64,000 bases of DNA from Adiantum capillus-veneris (lineage: Eukaryota; Streptophyta; Polypodiopsida; Polypodiales; Pteridaceae), in NCBI GenBank assembly GCA_014529385.2, contig CM043962.1:123982470-124046469 (forward strand), given 5' to 3'. Under the pieces are notes generated by a model. The model had not been told where the DNA came from. It worked only from the letters and a program-made list of their open reading frames with translations, and did not search any database. Below are positions 59,594 to 64,000 of the stretch, one piece after another; position 1 is the first letter of the stretch; every line of letters starts with the position of its first letter. The position numbers were made by a program, and so were the translations under genes.

Positions 59594-61569
59594 TGTTCAA
59601 TCTCGTATATGAATTCAGCTTCCATTAGCTTATCTATCTCTTCTTTGATTCGCTTAGAAAATGTATCATTATATGTGTATGGTCTCTGTCTGCTAGGCTT
59701 TGCGTCTTGTTTCAGTGGGATTGTGTGTTGGCATATCGATGGGTCAACTCCCTTTAAGTCCTTATAAGACCATGCAAACACATCCCTATACTCTCTGAGA
59801 AGACTCAAAAGTCTCTCTTCCTCGCCTGGAGACAAATCTGTGGCTATGTACACCGGTCTAGGTGTCTCACCTGGAGCTGCTAAATCAACTTTTTTTGCAT
59901 CCTCCGGTCTGTCATAAGATTCGTTCTCCCTTCTCTCTCGAATAGGTTGGGTTAATACCACCTTCCTATCCTCTATTGTGAATTTCCTATAGTGAGAGGG
60001 AACATCCATGTTTTCCTTGATTTTGGCGTTTTCGTCCTCTCCACTCTCAAATTCTGTCGTCCAAACTTCTTTCAGAGTTTTCTTGAGCTCTCTGTACTTG
60101 TTTCTACGTTCTAACTTGGACTCCGTGTGTTCTCTGTTGCGCTTGTTCTTTTCTGATTTTTCTGATTCTGTTTTCGTTCCATTCCTTTGAACTTGATTTC
60201 TTGAGCCTCTTTTGTCTTTTCGTAAGCTCTTTTGATCATTGCCTCTCATTCTTCCAGAAATCTTGTCCTTAACACAATCTTCCACCTTTACTAGCATTAG
60301 GAATTGATTTTTTCCTCTTATTCTAGGCATTGGATTGGTTCTAACCCCCTTTGGTTTTCTCTTTGCTCTATAGCGTTTCTGGCGTTGTTTAGTTTGGTTC
60401 GGAAAATCATAAAATCGGACATCCGTTATAGTTTCTTCGTTTCCGCTTGAATTGTCCGTTGACTCGTTGTGTGCTTCATTTTCCCACTCTAGATGATCGG
60501 GAATGTCGTGAAACACCTCTTCTTCATTTTCCTTTTCCAGTGTATCGTTCTTTTCAGTTTCTTTTTCGAGTATCGTTCTCAGCATGAAGTATGGAGCCAC
60601 GTCGTACCCGTCCTTGTCGCAAAATTTCGTTATGGGACCATCCGGAATTGCACAAACATCTAGGGTTGCTAGAATGTGTGTCCATTCTAATGGTTCAAGT
60701 GTGTCCTCTGGAAAGGGTTCTCCTATATAAGTTTTGTCTTCGATAGCCCTTTCTAAAACATATTCTTCTCGCCTCAGACTTCCACATTTCGAGGCTCCAC
60801 ACATCCATAACTCCTTGGGCTTACCTAACCAAGCTGGAAATTCGGATCCCGCCAAAGTAGCTGAATCAAACTCCTCTACCGGTGTTCGGTTCACATATTT
60901 GTAGCTATGGTCTCTCAAGTTCACACGTGTAGTGGTTTCCATATTTCTCAGGTATATGTGATCGTAGCCCCAATCTTGGACCATTTTCAACTGTCTCATG
61001 AATGGTCTTCCCAATATGATATCATAGTTATTCTCCTTGCCAAAATCGACAATAGCAAAAGTATGTTCGTATTCAATGCCGCAAGAAGTCACTACGACTT
61101 TCTCTAATAACCCCATAGGTTTCTCCATGTGTCCATCTGCTAATTGGAGTTTCAACCTAGTCCTCTTTATTGCTGGTTTCCCCCATTTTTTCTAGATTTC
61201 TTTTGTAGCAATGGCTACCCCAGCTCCGCTGTCTAGTATTGCCATTGTGTTCACTCCTTGGAATTCAACTGGTAAGGTTGTATTCCCCTCTTCACCTTCG
61301 CAATACTCTCCGACCTTGTTTAAGGGTACAGGCTTAGCGTTCTTTTGTGGTTTACTCAGCTCTTGTATACCCTCTTGCAGTCTCGATGTTGGGTCTTTTA
61401 TCCCAAATTTCTCCAAGCATTTTCCTACAGTGGTCCACATATGTGGTCTTAGCCTCAAAAGCTCAGCTAGAGTGATAGTGCATGTCACTGGTGTTGACAA
61501 GATCTCTATCAATCCTTGCGAGTCCATGACTTTTTCTGATGAAATTCTTCGTGAGGGAAGTGCTCTAGT
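59594..61569 (-). pseudogene. Element I first protease, linker and RT N-terminus
   Basis: This continues in the gag frame after TAG (61570). The first protease has AILDSGAGVAIATKE (Asp near 61220), then an in-frame TAG (61192-61194), then LQLADGHMEKP and YDIILGRPFM, the second half of the fold. A long, basic, low-complexity linker (about 60000-60450) follows, rich in Lys, Arg and Glu. The RT start is EYRDVFAWSYKDLKGVDP, HTIPLKQDAKPSRQRPY and DKLMEAEFIYEIEH, cut by E2 at 59594 and resumed at 53981. Apart from the TAG the frame is clean, so the lesion may be recent or the codon may be read through. Confidence 0.85.
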
Positions 61570-64000
61570 CTAGGATTTTGCTTCATACTCTCCTAAGTAT
61601 GAAGGTAAGGTATTCAGTGAGTGAGGTTTGCTCTCCATTGTTCTAACAGAGCCCCCATCTCCCCAGTAAGATTGCAGATCCAAGTCCACTTGAGATCCTG
61701 CCTCAAATTCCACTATGGGAGGATTCCTGATGTCCTTTTCCCAATTTGTTTGATTAGCTTGGCAACTTAGCTCGTTTGCAAAGTTTGCCTCTCTCACTTG
61801 TTTCCAAAATTCATTGTAATCCTCATCTCTTCCATAAGACCTCTGTATGACTGGATGAAAACTCTCTATCTCCTGATCGGTTGTGTTCAATACTATGCGG
61901 TCATCCTTGTGTGTATTTTCAGGCTTTTGTGCACTGGGAGTCTTTTCAGCTACCCGTGAAATGATAGTCTCTTGCTGAATTGGGTTTTCCGTTCCACAAT
62001 TCATTGTTTCTTTTGGTGGTTCTAATAAGGCTTGTGCAGTCTCGATCATTCTCTTGCACATTTCAAGTCTCTGCTTTTCCAATTCCGCGTTTGGGTATGT
62101 CATCCACCTCTGTTCTTGTGTTTGGTTGGTCTTTAACCTAGCTTCGTAAGCTCTCATCAGTGCATCCAATGGTTCGTGTACTTTGTCGACTAGCACTGAT
62201 CCCCCTGAGCTTAAGCTCGTTGTTTCTTTGATACTCTTTTGTTTCGTTCTTTCCGGGCTCATCTCGCGTTTCCCGTTTTGACTCTCAAGTTTTTCTAATC
62301 TATCTTTAGTTCGCTTTAGTTCCTCAGCTAGAATAGCGTCTTCATGTTCTTTTCTCAACTTCATGCGTGCTTTTCTAGCTTTCCATGTGTTTCTTTGACT
62401 CCGCGGTCCTTGACTAACCACTTCGGTCGCTAACTTTCCATTCTCAGGTTCTCTAGTGGTTTTCTTAGCTTGAGCTCTAGTAACAACTTGCGTTGGTATC
62501 AGAGTTTCATTTTCAGATCCACTGCTGGTAGGAATAGTTTCTAGCATATTCAATGTCGTCTTTTGCACTTTGTTTGGATTCTTTGAACAATCCTCAATGA
62601 AGTGAGTAACCCCACACTCAGTGCAATAAGCGTTAATTCTAATGATTTCCGTATGTGGACAAACATTCATTAGATGGTCACCTCCACACTTGTAACAGGG
62701 TCCTAGTGCTGGTCTTGGTCCCATTTGATTCGTCCTTTGTGGATAGGATGGTCTTTGTCCTGTTAACCCTCCATGAGCTATGAACATCAATGTTCTTGCG
62801 TCCAAATTGTATCTCTCTTCATCAGAAGCACTTGTAACTGTTGGTATTCCAACATTCCCAATCATGCCCCATGGTTCTGGTTGTTTGGGTTCTTCTGGTG
62901 GGTAATACACAGTTGGAGACATGTGTGCACCAGATTCTTCATAATAGGCTTGAACAGGCACTAAGGCTTGTTCTTCCTGATTCTCTAAGGTTGGTGCATA
63001 TCTAATGCCTACTAGTCTTGCTCCTGGTAAAGGTGGTTGTTGTCCCAATACCGGTTGCGGTCTTTCTATCCCCATAGGTCCTGGTACATTTCCCGTTGGG
63101 TATCGAGGTACTGGATGTACTTGAGGTGGTGCTAATTGAGCAGGAGGTGCATACTGACGCTCCCTTACATACCCTTTGTTGTAATAGCACTCCTCTGTTG
63201 GATGGTTTGTCCATTTTTTTTCAATAGCACACCATTTCAGTGTTTTTGGCAATGGTTTTTGGTATGGTGCCATCCTTTTTAGAGCATCTTCTATCATTTG
63301 CTCTACATTTGGCATGGTTGTTGTTTGAACATTCTTTTTAGTGGTAGTCTCGCTCGATACAGAGGAGGAGCTACTGGATGCAAAATCTGTATCCGCTGAC
63401 ACCTCTCCATAAACCGTATAGTTATCCACTAAGTACAATGCCTCTCTCGTTACTTGCTCGAAACTTGTACAAGCTTTCAAGTGCAAGTCCTTCTTGAGAG
63501 TGTCGTTTCTCAGTCCCTCAATAAAGAGAACAGATAGTCTGTCATCTTGTGGTCGTTCACGTACTGGACATCTCTCAATGTATTGTTTGAAGCGAAGTGA
63601 AGCTTCCTTCACTTTTTCGTGTTCTCTCTGTTTAAAAGCATATATTTGTGAGACCGTATTGTGCTTAATCCCTCGTTTTGAGAATTCCTCAGCAAACTCT
63701 CTTAGCAAATGGTCAATGTCATGGAATCCCCCTATGTTCAGTGGCTGAAACCATGTCAATGCCGTACCTTCTAGAGTAAGACCAAATCCCTCGTATTGTG
63801 TATGGAAATCTGTTATCTGCTCAGCTCTTAAGACTTGCTTAAAGAGTGACACATGTGCATACGGATCTCTTGAACCACCATACTTCTTTGGCATACACGT
63901 CGCTACTTGAGATGGTCTCATACGTCTATGGTCTGCTACCAATCTCATTGCTCCTGTGTCCCGGCTAAAGCTTTCTCTAGCGTCATGGACTTCATGGGTT
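61570..64000 (-). CDS. Element I Gag, C-terminal 809 codons (5' end outside window)
   Basis: The frame is open to the window edge; the ATG at 63948 is internal or one possible start. A capsid-like retrotransposon Gag domain (GLTLEGTALTWFQPL, FAEEFSKRG, VKEASLRFKQYIERCP, LFIEGLRNDTLKKDL) is followed by a Ser run, a Pro-rich region, and two zinc knuckles, CYKCGGDHLMNVC and CTECGVTHFIEDC (CX2CX3HX4C, one residue shorter than the usual CCHC). A third Cys/His cluster (WCAIEKKWTNHPTEEC) lies upstream. A charged C-terminal region with coiled-coil character ends in TAG (61570-61572), in frame with protease. Confidence 0.85.
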   Translation of the reverse strand, partial: THEVHDARESFSRDTGAMRLVADHRRMRPSQVATCMPKKYGGSRDPYAHVSLFKQVLRAEQITDFHTQYEGFGLTLEGTALTWFQPLNIGGFHDIDHLLREFAEEFSKRGIKHNTVSQIYAFKQREHEKVKEASLRFKQYIERCPVRERPQDDRLSVLFIEGLRNDTLKKDLHLKACTSFEQVTREALYLVDNYTVYGEVSADTDFASSSSSSVSSETTTKKNVQTTTMPNVEQMIEDALKRMAPYQKPLPKTLKWCAIEKKWTNHPTEECYYNKGYVRERQYAPPAQLAPPQVHPVPRYPTGNVPGPMGIERPQPVLGQQPPLPGARLVGIRYAPTLENQEEQALVPVQAYYEESGAHMSPTVYYPPEEPKQPEPWGMIGNVGIPTVTSASDEERYNLDARTLMFIAHGGLTGQRPSYPQRTNQMGPRPALGPCYKCGGDHLMNVCPHTEIIRINAYCTECGVTHFIEDCSKNPNKVQKTTLNMLETIPTSSGSENETLIPTQVVTRAQAKKTTREPENGKLATEVVSQGPRSQRNTWKARKARMKLRKEHEDAILAEELKRTKDRLEKLESQNGKREMSPERTKQKSIKETTSLSSGGSVLVDKVHEPLDALMRAYEARLKTNQTQEQRWMTYPNAELEKQRLEMCKRMIETAQALLEPPKETMNCGTENPIQQETIISRVAEKTPSAQKPENTHKDDRIVLNTTDQEIESFHPVIQRSYGRDEDYNEFWKQVREANFANELSCQANQTNWEKDIRNPPIVEFEAGSQVDLDLQSYWGDGGSVRTMESKPHSLNTLPSYLGEYEAKS

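Larger units (their letters stand above)
42768..64000 (-). mobile_element. Giant Ty3/gypsy element I, partial (more than 15.6 kb of its own sequence)
   Basis: It spans from the 3' LTR (42768-43708) to an open gag frame at the window edge, minus the 5612-bp copia E2. Gene order on the minus strand: gag, protease, RT/RNase H, two H2C2 fingers, integrase, second protease-like domain, spacer with palindromes, long 3' ORF, PPT, LTR. RT motifs such as DVFAWSYKDLKGVDP fit the Tat/Athila group. The large size and 3' ORF also fit that group, but the second protease domain I do not recall from it. It carries a few stops and frameshifts. Confidence 0.85.

Overview
The window looks like repeat-rich nuclear DNA from a land plant with a large genome. 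It is almost wholly nested LTR retrotransposons of plant type: Ty1/copia elements primed by initiator-Met tRNA, a Ty3/gypsy chromovirus, and Tat/Athila-like Ty3/gypsy elements, with long (GA)n microsatellites between them. I found no convincing host gene, tRNA, rRNA or CRISPR. The plant lineage cannot be told from the sequence alone.

Layout. 1-6940: the 3' end of a plus-strand copia element (J) whose LTR is repeated around a very short internal region; decayed copia A (756-5822, minus, TSD GGAGA) is inserted just before the first J LTR. 7681-13238: copia B (minus, TSD GCTTG), complete apart from a stop at codon 10. 13239-21184: microsatellites, a possible MULE/FAR1-type fragment, and K, a deletion derivative of a gypsy element. 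21185-23935: copia A', a truncated relative of A. 23937-37626: chromovirus C (minus), split inside its integrase by composite D, whose roughly 1 kb LTR-like arms face opposite ways. Copia E (29690-34886, plus, TSD CTAGC) is inserted in D. 37627-42173: gypsy F (minus, with a second RNase H), interrupted by a 1573-bp solo LTR (G, TSD CGACT). 42174-42767: an LTR fragment and a short protease fragment on the plus strand. 42768-64000 and beyond: giant gypsy element I (minus), with the young, intact copia E2 (53982-59593, TSD TGTTC) inside its reverse transcriptase.

Element I is the most unusual object. Its own sequence exceeds 15.6 kb. In the minus direction it reads gag, protease, reverse transcriptase/RNase H, a doubled H2C2 zinc finger, integrase, a second retropepsin-like domain with a Trp-repeat basic tail, a spacer with five identical copies of a 24-bp perfect palindrome, a coiled-coil 3' ORF of about 1,090 codons, a polypurine tract and a 941-bp LTR.

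Relative ages: the two E2 LTRs differ at about ten positions over 785 bp, so E2 is youngest. B is intermediate (about 6 differences in 192 bp). A is older (about a dozen in 227 bp). C, D, F and K are old and broken. Nesting gives the order C before D before E, and I before E2.
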